The translations under genes and the position numbers were made by a program. This document shows positions 1 through 12,100 of a stretch of 64,000 bases of DNA, piece after piece (position 1 is the stretch's first letter; each line of letters begins with the position of its first letter). The notes under the pieces are model-generated. The model was not told where the DNA came from, ran no database searches, and was given only the letters and a program-made list of their open reading frames with translations. Location: the NCBI RefSeq assembly GCF_032854445.1, contig NC_088304.1, positions 29,893,732 through 29,957,731 on the forward strand. The letters are read 5' to 3'. The stretch is from Liolophura sinensis. Lineage: Eukaryota; Mollusca; Polyplacophora; Chitonida; Chitonidae.

Positions 1-7
1 ATATATT

Positions 8-41
8 ACAGTTTAATCTATTACAAGAACATCTTTTGATA

Positions 42-81
<40 letters not shown>

Positions 82-115
82 TATCAAAAGATGTTCTTGT
101 AATAGATTAAACTGT
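8..115. repeat. Perfect 108-bp palindrome with (TA)n centre
   Basis: Bases 8 to 115 are an uninterrupted inverted repeat centred between 61 and 62. The left arm starts ACAGTTTAATCTATTACAAG and the right arm is its exact reverse complement; symmetry fails at 7/116. The centre is alternating TG then TA. Such a sequence could form a cruciform or hairpin. It could be a fold-back element, a slipped microsatellite palindrome, or an assembly fold-back. Confidence 0.9.
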
Positions 116-1012
116 GTGACTGACTCTTTCAAGGTGCTAAAAATTCTTGTATGCTTTTAATAATAAATTAAAACATGCATTTATTAATAATCTTATCTTT
201 GGAGGATGCATGGTGCCATTAACACTTCTGCTTTAAATAACAGATAAAGATGCAATGAGAATTTTGGAGGAGATAGAAGTTCTTCACCATTGCCTGAACT
301 TTTTTCATGGTACATATATATATATATACATGTATTTATGTTTTCATGAGCTGATGTGTGATTTGGCTTCTTTCCAATGTCTTTACCTTTGGATTAATAG
401 CTTTTTATATTTACTAGGAAAAAAACATTGACCTGACACAGCATGTACAATATGTGTGCCATTTCACTGCATGATTCTTTGTGGACATATGACAGTGTAC
501 ATGCTTTTTTTGGATCCATGGTTATTTTCTTTTTAGCAGGTACATGTACATCTACACGCATCTCAGACACATTAATTCTCCCTCTTTCTTCTGCCACAAG
601 GTTAACTGTGTCTCATTTTCGTCGGGTTTCCACACCTTTTTTAATGAATCTAATGTCTTTTTACTTTTAACCTTTGATGTGTGCAGGCTATAAAAAGATA
701 AGCTTTGTCAGTAAAAGCAGATAAACCTATGATAGACACAGCACTTCTAAGAAACTTTAATACATGTACTGTGTATGTAAGGAAGTATATTTTAATTGTA
801 CATGTATGTGGACATTAGTATGAATACATGTACAGTGTGTACACCTTCACATATAAATAGGAGTGGACTGGATATGATGGGCTGAGTTTCATTCTGCAGT
901 CGTACATGTTGGTGGGTATAGCTTTAGTCATTTATGTACATGTGGGCGTAGTATGCGTGATTTATGTAATTCAGTGTACTTGTTAAGCCTAATCTGCTAA
1001 TTTATGTATGTG

Positions 1013-1084
<72 letters not shown>

Positions 1085-1701
1085 ACATACATACTGGACA
1101 TGTGTTTGTCACATAATGTTTTTCGTGTTGTCATGGTTCCATTTTTGTTCTGTACAATTGTTGTGTGGTATATGTATGTCAACAAGGATTTCCAACATTT
1201 TCATGCATCACTAAGCCTTGGAGACCGTAGCTGTAATCTACATGTACCTGCTGGCAGACATATTTGTACATGTTTATGTATATGTTATTGTACATTAAGA
1301 AATTTATAGGGCTCTGTTTACATGTACAAGTAAATTGTAAATAGGGCTGATGTTTTAATATCCAGCTATGTGCTTGGGCATACTATTGCTTTGACAGGAA
1401 CATACATGTATTGGTAGGTTTTATCATAATTTTTTTTAAAGTGCCATATCTGCCTGAAAATGATTTTTTAAACTAAGGCTGAAAACAGCAAAGTTATATG
1501 TATAAAAGAAAATGATGTGCTGTCATAGTCTGTGGGAACAAGGTACTTCTGTGGAATGACTTTAGCCTGTACAGCTCCTGCTTCAGATGAACTGGTACAT
1601 GTGTAGTGTACATTTCGCAAAGGCTTAGGGCCTTTTACATGTACTAAACTGTAAGTTCTTACAGATAATATACATGCAATCTCATTTCTTTTTTCATGCA
1701 G
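116..1701. other. Non-coding sequence upstream of CCDC92
   Basis: No open frame here resembles a known protein. The stretch is AT-rich with many TACATGTA words and a TA/TG microsatellite. It may hold the promoter or a 5' untranslated exon of the CCDC92-like gene. A splice-acceptor-like CATGCAG ends at 1701, just before the first coding exon. Confidence 0.5.
1013..1084. repeat. (TA)n(TG)n microsatellite
   Basis: A run of alternating TA passes into alternating TG. It produces spurious open frames of Tyr/Ile and Cys/Val on the two strands. Confidence 0.95.
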
Positions 1702-1809
1702 GTGTAACAGTGGAACAAGTGCCAGTCCTTTGTCTCGCGCGTGGATGATGCAGTGGGTGTTGTGGTCATGAGTGTGACTGATCAGTAGCCTGTGAAATCA
1801 GACATCAGG

Positions 1810-1936
1810 ATGACGAGTGAGGCCGTGAGCCACCAGAGGAACTTGGAGTGTAACCTGCTCTTCTTGCAGCAGGAGCACTCCACCACACTCAAGGCACTCC
1901 ACCAGGAAATCGCTAAACTACAGAAAAAGTGCTCAG
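1810..1936 (+). CDS. CCDC92: CCDC92-like, coding exon 1
   Basis: Encodes the first 42 residues, including the NLLFLQQEHSTTLKALHQEI coiled-coil start. It ends before GTATAT in phase 1. Exon sequence probably begins at 1702 after a CATGCAG acceptor, making 1702-1809 5' untranslated. Confidence 0.88.
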
Positions 1937-4310
1937 GTATATTTAAGACACCAAAACCTTTAGTTCAAGTTGGTTATCCATCAGATCAAAACTAATGTAG
2001 AACATTTTCTGAAGGTATTATTCTGTGTGTACTAATAAGATCAGACTTTTTGTGAAGCCTTGAAATTGGCCAGTCCAGTCAATGTAGTTTTGGCTCCAAA
2101 ATAAAATTATAACATGCCTAAATTCACTCTAAGTTGCTCTTCATATGCGAAAAGGTTGAGGAATTGGGGTATCAGGCATGACAATATTGTACAGTATTCA
2201 GTTGAAGGTGGCAGGTGTACATGTACACATCCACAGAAGTGACATTAGAAACATTTGCATTAGTCCTGGGTTTCACTGTGTTCTGTCTTCTGCCAGGTTT
2301 TCTGTTCATGCATGTTGTTGTGTTTAGTGATGTCATTTGTGGCTTCTTATTAATGTGTTGTTTTTTGTTCACAGAGCTGACATTTGAGCTGGCTATGGTG
2401 ACCCCAGATACAGACACAGGTACTATATCCTACAATGTATCCATAAATATCTGTCAAGGACATACAGAATGTGGTTCACCCAGCCTCAGACAGGGAGTCT
2501 GTTCCATCGCTGTTTGACGAGCAATGACAAAAAGAAGTTGACCCCATGCAAAGCCCATTACTTAATCCACGTGTTACATGAAGTATATTGGAGATCAGTT
2601 TACACCTTCCACCAGTATGCATGCCACCTACGCCTTAAGCTCACGGTGCTGGTGGAAGCTATGTGTCACTCTTGGAAAAATTTGTCAGTCATTAGCCAAA
2701 GCTTGGTGGTTTCATCTGGACTCTCAGGTTTCCTCTGCCTGTAGAACTGACTGTTTTAGAATACATTAAAAACTCAAATATTAAATCAAATAAATAAATA
2801 ATATTATTTATGCATGTTGTTTTTTTTTTAAATAAGAACATATTTGGTCATCTTGCCTGAAAACACAGTTTTGATGATGGTATATATTGTAGGAGTGTGC
2901 AATTTAGATAGCTCGTAGAAGTGTATTATTTGGATTCTGCTGTTCACAAATGCAAGGGATATTTATTTATATTACATGAGAGTGCTGTAGATATGTGTAC
3001 ATGCATAACATGTCTGTTTTTTTTTAATTGAAACATGAAGCTTCTGTCCTGAAACAGCCCCCAATGTGGTGTTCAAATCAGTGAATGGGGCCCTCATTGG
3101 CTTTACGTGGCCAAATCATTGCTCTCCCTGCATCTGTTTGACCTCCTGCCAAATAGGTTAAGGGCTCAAATCCAGCTCTTGCATGTTTGGCTGCTGCTTT
3201 GATAAATAAGGAGACTTGTAAGTTATATGGAGAATGGCAGTAGATTACAGTGAGCACTCACTTTCATGGTTGCTTTGGCAATAGACTGTATTTGTGGCCT
3301 TCAGATCCCCTTTGATTGTACTGATGTTATCCCCCATGGCATGCCTGGTAAAAGGTTGCTAAGGTCTCAAGTGGAAAGTTTAATTCCCATTATACCATTG
3401 ATCTGACATGAAAACTTACAGATTGCAGATTTTATGTCATGAATTACTTTCTCACGCAAGGAAGATGCTGTGGCCAAGGTGGGAGATGTTTTTGAAAGAC
3501 ATTTTATGTCTTGCACATGCTTAATTTAATTCAATATTTCATGTTTCCTTAGACGATGCAGAAAAAGTCAAGCGGCTGGAAGCAGACCTGGAGGAAAGTA
3601 GAAAACAGCAAGATAACCTGAAACAGGACTCTGACAAGAAAGACAAGCGAATGAAGATGTTAGAGCAAAAACTGAAAGCTCAGGAAAAGAAATTTCAGGA
3701 CAATCTAAAGGCTAAGAATCTGACAATTAACACATTAAAACGGGAACTAGATTCCAAGTCAAACAATATAGCCTTCCTCACAACAGAGATGCACAGAATG
3801 AAAAAGAGGGTGGGTGCAGAAGAAGAAAATCTGTCAGAAAATATGAACTCTCCAACAGTTATCCCCATTCCTCCCAGGGACGGGGTACCACGTGTCAGGC
3901 GCTCATTGTACAAGAAAGGGGAGGCGCTTGGAATGAGTACACAGCCAACTGTGATGGTAAGGCGTCATATGCGAGGAAGCTCTAGCAAGTCTGCTCGGTC
4001 AGACTCTCCTGTAGAAATCCCAGACCCTGCCCCTTTCCTGGTGAAAAACTCAGCAGAGAGGAAAGAAGTGAGGATAAAGCCTGCCCCACCACCTTTACCA
4101 CCAATAGCAGCTCCGGTCATCCATGGCGCCAGACAGAGCACTGGTCACGTTTTGTTTCGTTCAGCTCGCCATGATGGGCGAGGAGGGGGTCCTGTTAGAG
4201 CCCCGGCCAGCTCTTCACCGGAGGTGGAAACCTTAGCAGTAGACCAGGTTCCAGGCACAACAGGGAAATGGGGAAGAGCTCACGAGTCGCGGAGCTCTGA
4301 GTATAACTGA
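1810..4310 (+). CDS. CCDC92: CCDC92-like coiled-coil protein (3 coding exons, complete)
   Basis: The joined exons 1810-1936, 2375-2419 and 3553-4310 encode 309 residues; human CCDC92 is about 330. The N-terminus (residues 10-45) has the family's NLLFLQxEHxTTLKxLHxEI coiled-coil start. Exon 2 continues with ELTFELAMV, and exon 3 opens with a Lys/Glu-rich coiled coil to about residue 135. A disordered Pro/Ser/Arg-rich tail carries two short motifs I recall from the vertebrate protein: PDPAPFLV and ETLAVDQV near the C-terminus. The start is the first ATG after an in-frame TAG at 1786-1788. Vertebrate CCDC92 is described as a centriole/cilium-associated coiled-coil protein; that role here is inference. 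Both introns are phase 1 with GT-AG ends. Intron 1 contains a degenerate MITE copy. The identification rests on remembered family sequence. Confidence 0.88.
2000..2171. mobile_element. MITE family A, degenerate copy
   Basis: Shares the internal segment (CTTTTTGTGAAG, CAATGTAGTTTTG) and right terminus (TATGCGAAAAGGTTGAGGAA) with the copies at 12355, 33115 and 40676. The left terminal repeat is absent or eroded. Lies in CCDC92 intron 1. Confidence 0.75.
2375..2419 (+). CDS. CCDC92: CCDC92-like, coding exon 2
   Basis: A 45-base exon between TTGTTCACAG and GTACTA. It restores Glu across the junction and reads ELTFELAMVTPDTDT, matching the position of the family's LTYEL segment. Confidence 0.82.
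2420..3552 (+). other. CCDC92 intron 2
   Basis: No coding exon is evident. Around 3140-3200 there is a GGGCTCAAATCCAG segment resembling a polymerase III B box, possibly an old SINE fragment, but no clear A box. The rest is AT-rich unique sequence. Confidence 0.5.
3553..4310 (+). CDS. CCDC92: CCDC92-like, coding exon 3 and stop
   Basis: Begins after TTTCCTTAG and continues in frame through a coiled coil (about 80 residues), then a basic, proline-rich tail with PDPAPFLV and ETLAVDQV. It ends at TGA 4308-4310. No AATAAA is obvious in the next kilobase, so the 3' end is not located. Confidence 0.9.
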
Positions 4311-6142
4311 TTTTCTTACAGCCCTGTTCATGTACTACTTAATTTAATGCATTTGGCTGTGATGTTTTTTCTAGACAGCTTTTATAATTAATATATTCTT
4401 TTTATTATTTAATATTTTACCCTGTACAAGTGGACCAGCCAAACTGAGACTGACACAGAAAGGTTTTTTTTTTTTACACTGTTTATGAAATTTTTTCCTC
4501 AGTTACATTTGTAACTTTTTAAAAAACAATTTGTACCCTAAAGTATCACAAATTTTTTGACACAATCACTATGTAGACAATTTTTGTTACTTAACTTGAA
4601 TTTAAACTTCCTAGATTACTGGTACATTTAGGTAATGACCATGTACTCTGGTAGGTAACATGTGAACTGAAGAGGGGTTGAGTTTTATATCTTTCTATAC
4701 ATTTGTCATCAAGACTTACTAGTCTCTAACCTTTCTTGTTGTGTCTCAGATTGACTTTGATTGTGATTGACAGTGAATTTAATGTGATAAAAAGAAGTTG
4801 TGGACTTCATTAGCCATATTGTGATCATTCTGATTGGCTGATGACTTACTATGGTATCTACTGCTGGATGTTGTAACAAAGACTGATCTCCCATCCTAAT
4901 TTAACCCCCAACACCTGTGAAATGCTGCTAGCCATTTTGTCACAGACTGCTTGATCTGGTTTTAGATGACCGGATTGTTACTCGATTTTGTTGCGTTATT
5001 TATCTGTTGTTTTTTTAAGGCACAATTTATAGGAATTTCTATGCTGGTCTTTCGTAAATTTTTTATGGAAAATAAGAATCTCTTGTGGTTTAATTTCATA
5101 TGCATTTTTGGAACAAAACAAAGTGGTTGTAAAAGTAAAACGTGAGCCAACTTTTGATTTTGTGTACTTATGTCATATGTATCAGAAAAATGTAACATAT
5201 AATTATGTTGTTCAGAAGAACGGAACATTACTTAGTGCAATTAAGGAGGCGTCATATTTTACCAGCACTTTTGTAGCGTGGTTGAAATATTTGCTACTTC
5301 GATTTTGGATGTGATGTTCACGTTGTCAGGTAAGGGATCACTGTGCCCATGCTCAGACATTTGCCCAGATTTGGTAACTAAATCCAACATTTACAATCTA
5401 TCATCTCACTTGAGGTGTAATACTAGGAATTTTAGATTACAGTACCTTATATACAGACAGGCATGACAGGTTTGTTAATACTGAAGAATCTGCTCCAGTT
5501 GAGAAGACTTGCCTTGGTGTATTTTTATTGTCATGATATCGTCATTTGCCTAATGGATTTGTCACGCTTTGATATATAAAGAAAACACAACCACACAAAT
5601 GTGGAAATTCAATTGCTGATCCGTTGTTGTTCAACATGTTTTGTAGTTAGAGTGCTATAATTGTGGCAATAATTCAGTCACAAAGCTCGTCAGAGATTTC
5701 AGGTTGGTGTATGTACCCAGGAGTGATTTAACCTTTGATCAACCTTTACCTAAAATACATGTAGCTACCGCCCGATTCATTTATTGCAGATGTTTCTTAT
5801 CCGCCTGTGTAGGTGTCCACCGTTGTTCTTCGTGTAGACGCAAAACGACAATTATATACTAATTCCCGATGTGATTGATGCAAGTTTCACTGTGCGAAAT
5901 GATAACGTTTACGAAAACTGAAATGGGTCGGAAACAAGTTAGGACCACATGAACTCCCAAGTCCTGTCCGCTTTGTGTCCAGAACGGAAGCCTTAATTTC
6001 CGGAAAAAGATTCCGTCGTCATAGAGATTAGTACATGATGCTACAGTTTCCAGTATTAAGTTTCCGTCACATTTCTTATACCGTTACAGGTCATAGTTTC
6101 CATCACGATTCCTGAACATCTCCGAAACAGCTGCTCTAATTG

Positions 6143-6207
6143 TGTATTCCGAAACAGGCATAGGAATAATAGGCCTACTATTATTCTCATGCCTGTTTCG
6201 GAATACA
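6143..6207. repeat. 65-bp near-perfect inverted repeat
   Basis: TGTATTCCGAAACAGGCAT on the left is mirrored by ATGCCTGTTTCGGAATACA on the right, with AGGCCT at the centre. The arms differ only around CCTATG versus CTCATG. The strong hairpin has no flanking gene to explain it. Confidence 0.9.
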
Positions 6208-6299
6208 TTTGTATCCATGTATGCGATTTTGTATTCCGACTGTTATTATCAATCATTTTCTGTTTCAGTGTATTTTTGAAGATTTAACAGCTATTTAAA

Positions 6300-6402
6300 T
6301 ATTTATTTGTCTTGTTAGTGTTTTACTCTGTACTCAAGAATATTTCAATTATACGATGATGGCCAGCAGTATGGCAGGAGGAAACCGGGCAGACCCCGTT
6401 TA
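6300..6402 (-). mobile_element. SINE family 1, truncated 3' part
   Basis: In the reverse sense it ends with the family's ATATTCTTGAGTAC...AAAACAC tail and includes the CGGTTTCCTCC block. The tRNA-related head is missing. Confidence 0.8.
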
Positions 6403-8280
6403 GGGGTTCGGTTTATTCTGCGTTTTTATTCCACACTTCAGGAATCGTAGCTCATCCACAGCGTTGATTGCATACACTACACCACAACGAATAAGTCATC
6501 TGTAAAGTTCTACGATGGGATAAGTTGACGGAATAGCTCCTGAAATCCGGCATTCTCTATCAAGCATTCTTCAGAAGAACCTCTATCAATCGCACTTGTT
6601 TCTTGTGTCAAACAGAACGTTCATACTACAAGCCTAGCAGAAAAGTGTGAAGAAAACGACGGTGCCAAGACTTGGAATAGGGAAACATTTATACATCCTT
6701 AGTATACAGAACAACTTTGGTATCTGTGTTCTCTTCATCATACTCGCCAAGATATAGCTGAAATATGGAGCATGTGGCGTTAAGCCATAATCAAACATTC
6801 TACTGAGACTACAGAGATACTAAACCAGCCTGTGTCTAAACTGAAGGATCTGATCAACGTTATTGTGGACCTGTTACTTGTCAGGCTTGCGGTAAGTGGA
6901 AGCTTCTTAAGCACATTGCTATGTGTATGACGTTCCAGAGAAGTCAAGGTTTCGATGGACAGTTAAACAAGTGTGTCATAGAAGTCCATGAATCAGGTAA
7001 CGCACCCATCAGGTAACAACTGGTGATGAAGAATCTGTCTTGTCTAGATGTCTATCTGTCTGATCAAGGGAAAATGACACCAGATCTGCCCTGTATTGCA
7101 AATGTGCAGAGCTCCCAGGAGTATGAACTGGTTCTTGTTTGAGTTTCTTCATTCTTTTTTTTTTTTACTTTGCAGGTAGTCTGAAAAAATGAGTGCTGTT
7201 TGACCATGGTGTTGGTAACATTCAAAATCACTTACTAAACTAAAGTTTTCTGAAGCCATAGTTGCATGTTTTCTATCACAAAGAACGTTAGAATTCCATA
7301 TCGAGTTGATGTAGAGGTTTTTTTTATCATAGTGCTGGACAGGAATTCCCTTTTGCGATCTTGTGGATGCCCCTGGCTCTCCGTTCAGATGAGCTCCATT
7401 TTAGCACACAAATTTTCAATATTTTTCAAGGTAAGGCTCCGTACATCTGTTTGCATTTACTTACGTCGTCGAAAAGGCGTTTAGAGCTCAGAGTTTCCGA
7501 TGCATGGGTACCCCCTGGACCCTCGCTGATGACTAGGATAGTCGTTCCGCTTGACCCCATTGCATGACCCATTGCACTGCCCTGGTCATTGCATATAATT
7601 AACATTGTTCAGCTTATCTGCATGCACTACTTGAGTAAATATTTTACAACTCACATAGCACGTATTTCGACGTAAAATAAGTACATACCTGTAAAATATG
7701 GAAGTGATCCCATAACTAAATTTGTGCGGTATACTTAATCGCAACCTTATGGATGCGTATTTTTTCTCTTAAAACACGCTCAAACGATAGGATCCTAGAG
7801 CTTCCGGGGCCTTGGTGGCCCTTGGACCCTTTGCGGCCACTATACCTTCGCTTCATTGTTTGGGATTATAACCCTCCTACCCTACCCTAACCCACCACAC
7901 CTACTCCCAAACACTTTTCTTTTACTTTCTACGTTTTTTGTTGTAATTTATCGCCTATATCCAGCTATCTCTGAAAGCAAGCATACTTGCTACGAAAATT
8001 ACCTTTAATCAGTGACACGTAAGACTACAAGACCTACACATTGATATTTACGACTTTTCCGGAGATTACTGCAAGGAAAATGCAGTAAAAATACGTTTTC
8101 CTATTTCATAATGTTTAACTCCATAAGCTTGTTTTCGACACCATGCGCGCATCATTCGAAACATAAGTGGCAGAAATAATAAAACAATTGTTACTTTTCG
8201 TTAGTCAAAAATATGTACGTCCGTTGTCCCCTGTTTGCGGATACCCGTACATGTGCGTTCCATAGCCTCCGTTTAAAAGC

Positions 8281-8446
8281 AATTTATTTATTTATTTACT
8301 TGATCCATGTTCTGCGCCGTGCTGAAGGATATTTCACCTATACAACGGCGGCCGGCATTATGGTGGGAGGAAACCGGGCAGAGCGAAAGGGAAACCCACG
8401 TCCATCCGCAGGACGGTTGGCAGACCTTTCCACTTACGGCCTCATT
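8281..8446 (-). mobile_element. SINE family 1, 5'-truncated
   Basis: (TTTA)n, then GCCGTGCTGAAGGATATTTC, GGAGGAAACCGGGCAGAG and the CCATCCGCAGG block. It is diverged from the family consensus and lacks the tRNA head. Confidence 0.85.
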
Positions 8447-8863
8447 TAACCTATACGTACGACTGTGAATGTAAAGCAGTATATAGTTATAAAATGGTTG
8501 TATACAACATTAGGTGTACACCTCAAATTCTGGAAGAAACTCAAAGACAAAGAAAAATGTTGCCTGGATCGGTTGCAGGTTGTACACAAAATATACAGAT
8601 TAAGATATATACAGGCCTATTCATATCGAAAAAATTCACGCTAGGTGTAGGCGCAATGCTCACAACACTGTATGAATGGCTAGGCTGTTCTCAAAGGTCT
8701 AGCTGGGCTGTTCACAATTAATAGTCGAAAGTAAATGGGAAGACCACGTTGGCGATCTTGTAGTAAAGGACCTACTACAGTGATCAGTCCTGTTTTGGCT
8801 AACTTAAAATCCGTTTTTTTCTTCTTCCATAGTCGTTAAGGCAGACGTGGTAGTAAAGGAGAC

Positions 8864-9856
8864 GGGGTAAGTTGAGCCGATGGTAAGATTAGCCACCCCA
8901 TTCAAAAAGCATCAAGATGTACAATGTAAAACAAAGGCATCATACATATTGTCCAAAACTGACGTTTTTCACCAATTTACATAGTGGCCTCCGCCAACAT
9001 CACAGAAAATAAACAACAAAATCAGTTTTTTTTTTCTCACAAAAAGTGAATACTGTTGAAACAAGGATGTTTTATTCTGGTAAATAGGCAAATAATGGTT
9101 AGCTTGGAACTAATTTCACACCAAATACCTTATGGGGGTAAGATGAACAACGGACCAAGTCGTTCCATAGGTTATTGGTGACATGCAGATGTTGATATCT
9201 CAGTTATTTGTGGAATATGTTCATAAAGCTTCATCTTTTCATCTTCTCCAGTCGCACATTTCACATGTTGTCAGTCATATATGCCTACAAATATCCTAGT
9301 AAGTTATTCCTTGAGTTTAGCTTGAAGAGGTAGATTTCAGATCAACCTTAGTTAGTATAAGTGTAAGATAAGCAAATGGAAAACGTGCTTATGAATGTGT
9401 ACTCTATCGGAAGCAACTGACCGAATGAACATGGTTTTCTGTGTCAACAGGAAATCTGTTTCATAAATGACAACATTGTTCAAAGTCTCCGTGAGCCTAC
9501 CACACGTGAGAGATTTGCCCAAAGATCTACTCTGCTCAAATTCCCGTGGTGCTTACAAAACTACGATATAAACTAGACATGTTTAATTGCATGCGCGTGA
9601 TCCAATCTCTGTAAGACCTGTGCTTAGAAATCTGATTTTCGTTTATGCTCTTCAAGGTATTTCCTTTTTAATTATTACTTATCTGTCATTTTGACAACAA
9701 CGAAGGCTTTGCATTACAATGCCAGTTTAATCTGACCTTGGACCTAACAGAACGACCTGCAGTTTAGTAAATGTAACAATGCTTAAATAAAAGAGCTTAT
9801 TTAATAAATAGAAAAAAAACATACTTGCTGCTTTATGTGGCGGCTCAACTTACCAC
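8864..9856. mobile_element. Putative non-autonomous DNA transposon, ~993 bp
   Basis: GGGGTAAGTTGAGCCG at 8864-8879 is repeated in inverted form at 9841-9856, where CGGCTCAACTTACCAC matches 15 of 16 positions. A related word, GGGGGTAAGATGAAC, occurs internally near 9132. No transposase frame is present. A target-site duplication is not clear, so the exact ends are uncertain. Confidence 0.55.
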
Positions 9857-10517
9857 ACGGTATGGATAAAGTTGATTCACAAAGTCAACATTTTTTATTA
9901 TGCATCTGATATGAAGCTATTCATGTTAACTTTAACATATATATGTCCTGTGCATGCATTGATAAATGCCACTTACAAATACTTCGTTTGAATATTTCTG
10001 ATCTCCCCTACAGTAAACTACACTGTAAGTCTTCTTGGAGAACGGTTCGAATCCTAGATGTTTATTTTTTGCCTTAATTTGGAAATATACTTTTGTGTGA
10101 GTAAATATGTACGCGATCTTGAATTTAACATTACCAACTATGTGGAAATGATACGTGAATCTTGCTTGAGAGTACATGTTCTCGTCTTGTCATGTTATGT
10201 CCAATGCCTAGCAGAATTATAAGGTTGAAAGTTATGATTTTTTATATATTTATTTATTTTATTGGTGTTTAAGGCCATGTTAAAGAAGTTTTCAGAAAGT
10301 CACATTTGTGCTACAGTCATTTTCCCCACTCTGTAATGTCTAATACAGACAAATGAATTCAGTTTGAATGGAGTAGATTACTTATTTCCATATAAAACTT
10401 GTATATCGCTGACGCGAATATAGACTCGCTCCACTTGCTTATCATGTAACAGTAAACGAGGAGTAAAACAGAACTCAAAGAAATTGTCACAGCTGTGTGT
10501 ATTCTCCTTATTATCTT
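9857..10517. other. Intergenic stretch, nothing recognised
   Basis: AT-rich sequence with no convincing coding region. The open frame at 9932-10177 on the minus strand has no recognisable similarity. Confidence 0.5.
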
Positions 10518-11215
10518 GCGTGCCTTATTACCCCACATGCCATATTGCCCCGCATGCCTTATTGTCATGCATGCCTTATTGCCCTGCACGCATTGTGCCC
10601 TGCGTGACTAATTGTCTTCCATGCCGTATTGTCTACATGCCTTATTGCCCCGCATGAGTTATTGCCCTGCATGCCTTATTTCCCCGCATGCCTTTTTGCC
10701 CCACAAGCCTTATTGCCCTGCATGCCTTATTCCCATGCATGTATTATTGGCCTTAATGCGTTATTGTTCTGCACGCCTTATTGCCGTACATGTCTTGTTG
10801 CTCTGCTTGCCATATTGCCATGCATGTATTATTACCCCGATGCCTTATTGCCCTGCATGTATTATTACCCTGAATACCTTCTTGCTCTGCCTGCCTTATC
10901 ATGCATCCTTTATTGCTCTGCATACCTTATTGCCATGCATGTATTACTGCCCCGCAATCTTTATGCCCGCATGCTTTATTGCCATGCATGCCTTATTGCT
11001 CTGCATGCCTTATTGCCATGCATGTAGTATTGCCCTGAATGTCTTATTGTCCTGCATGCCTTATTGTAATGCATGTCCTATTGCTCTGCCTGTCTTATTG
11101 CCATGCATGCCTTATTGTCCTGCATGACTTATTGCCCTGCATGCCTTTTTGGCCCGCACACTTTATTTTCATGCATGTATTACTGCCCTGAATATGTTAT
11201 TGCTCTGCATGCCTA
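10518..11215. repeat. 17-bp minisatellite, ~41 units
   Basis: Degenerate tandem copies of CATGCCTTATTGCCCTG. Because 51 bases make 17 codons, two frames stay open and give Met/Pro/Tyr/Cys/His/Leu-rich translations. These are repeat artefacts. Confidence 0.93.
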
Positions 11216-11676
11216 AATGTTTATCATGCTTCCAAGCTGAGTGATGGAAACCTACTGTTCTTGCTGGGGATTTTAATATTATTCTTTTTGTATTGTCTTT
11301 TTTGTTTTTATAAAACTGCAAGTCGCAGCTGCTCTAAACTTGTTAGCAAAATTTCTTGTGGTTGTTGTGCTTTAGGGTTTTGTTCTTTGTCCATCATAAT
11401 TTTGCGGCCATATTGGATTTTGAGCAAAACTGATTGAATGGAAAAACTACTTCAATCATCATACATTCTTGTAATGCTTATGACCGATAATATTAAATCT
11501 AAATATAAATAAAGGTATCGTACATGTACTCCTTTCAGAAGATGTCAAAATACAAATCGTACTGTTCAATCTATATAGATGCTATATCATATTTACATCT
11601 CCTCCGTCTATTTTTTTATTCCTGTAATATGTCATATATACAGGTAACGCAACAAAATATACTACGCTCCACATTA

Positions 11677-11930
11677 CATTCAAAAAATTAATCTGTTAAT
11701 TTTAATGGAAAATGTGTTGTCTGAGTCATGCTAGAATGAATTCTTTTATTGCAACAAATTGTTTTGGTAAATGTAACACATATTCTATTAATTCAACATA
11801 AAGATTCTTTTAGACTAAGGGGGCATTATGCTGAATATGAAAAAATATTGTGTTGTAATAACAGAATATATCCTTGCATTACTCAGGCAACAGACTTTCT
11901 TTTAAAATTAACAGATTAATTTTTTGAGTG
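11677..11930. mobile_element. TA-flanked MITE with ~28-bp terminal inverted repeats
   Basis: The left end CATTCAAAAAATTAATCTG (continuing TTAATTTTA) is repeated inverted at the right end (TAAAATTAACAGATTAATTT, continuing TTTGAGTG) with one mismatch. TA flanks both ends at 11675-11676 and 11931-11932, as for Tc1/mariner-type insertion. The 254-bp element has no coding capacity. Confidence 0.82.
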
Positions 11931-12100
11931 TATGTATGCAATGAGATCATCGAGTAAATAATAAAACATTTGAAGGTCAAAGCCATATCATTTATCATGC
12001 GAACAGCATTTACATATTTTATTTTCAGATGGGTGTATGTGCAACAATTCAATCAAACTATAACTTCCAGCCGTATGTTCTATAATATTTGAAAGTAAGA

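Larger units (their letters stand above)
4311..8863. other. Intergenic stretch, mostly unassigned
   Basis: The first part is probably the CCDC92 3' untranslated region. Apart from two SINE copies (6300, 8281) and an inverted repeat (6143-6207) I see no exon with recognisable protein similarity and no long open frame. Several poly-T runs occur. Confidence 0.5.

Noticed and set aside
997-1309. ORFs on both strands with Tyr/Ile and Cys/Val runs
   Set aside because: Translation of a TA/TG microsatellite.
3140-3200. Possible old SINE near a GGGCTCAAATCCAG word in CCDC92 intron 2
   Set aside because: No A box, body or tail could be matched to the SINE families in this window.
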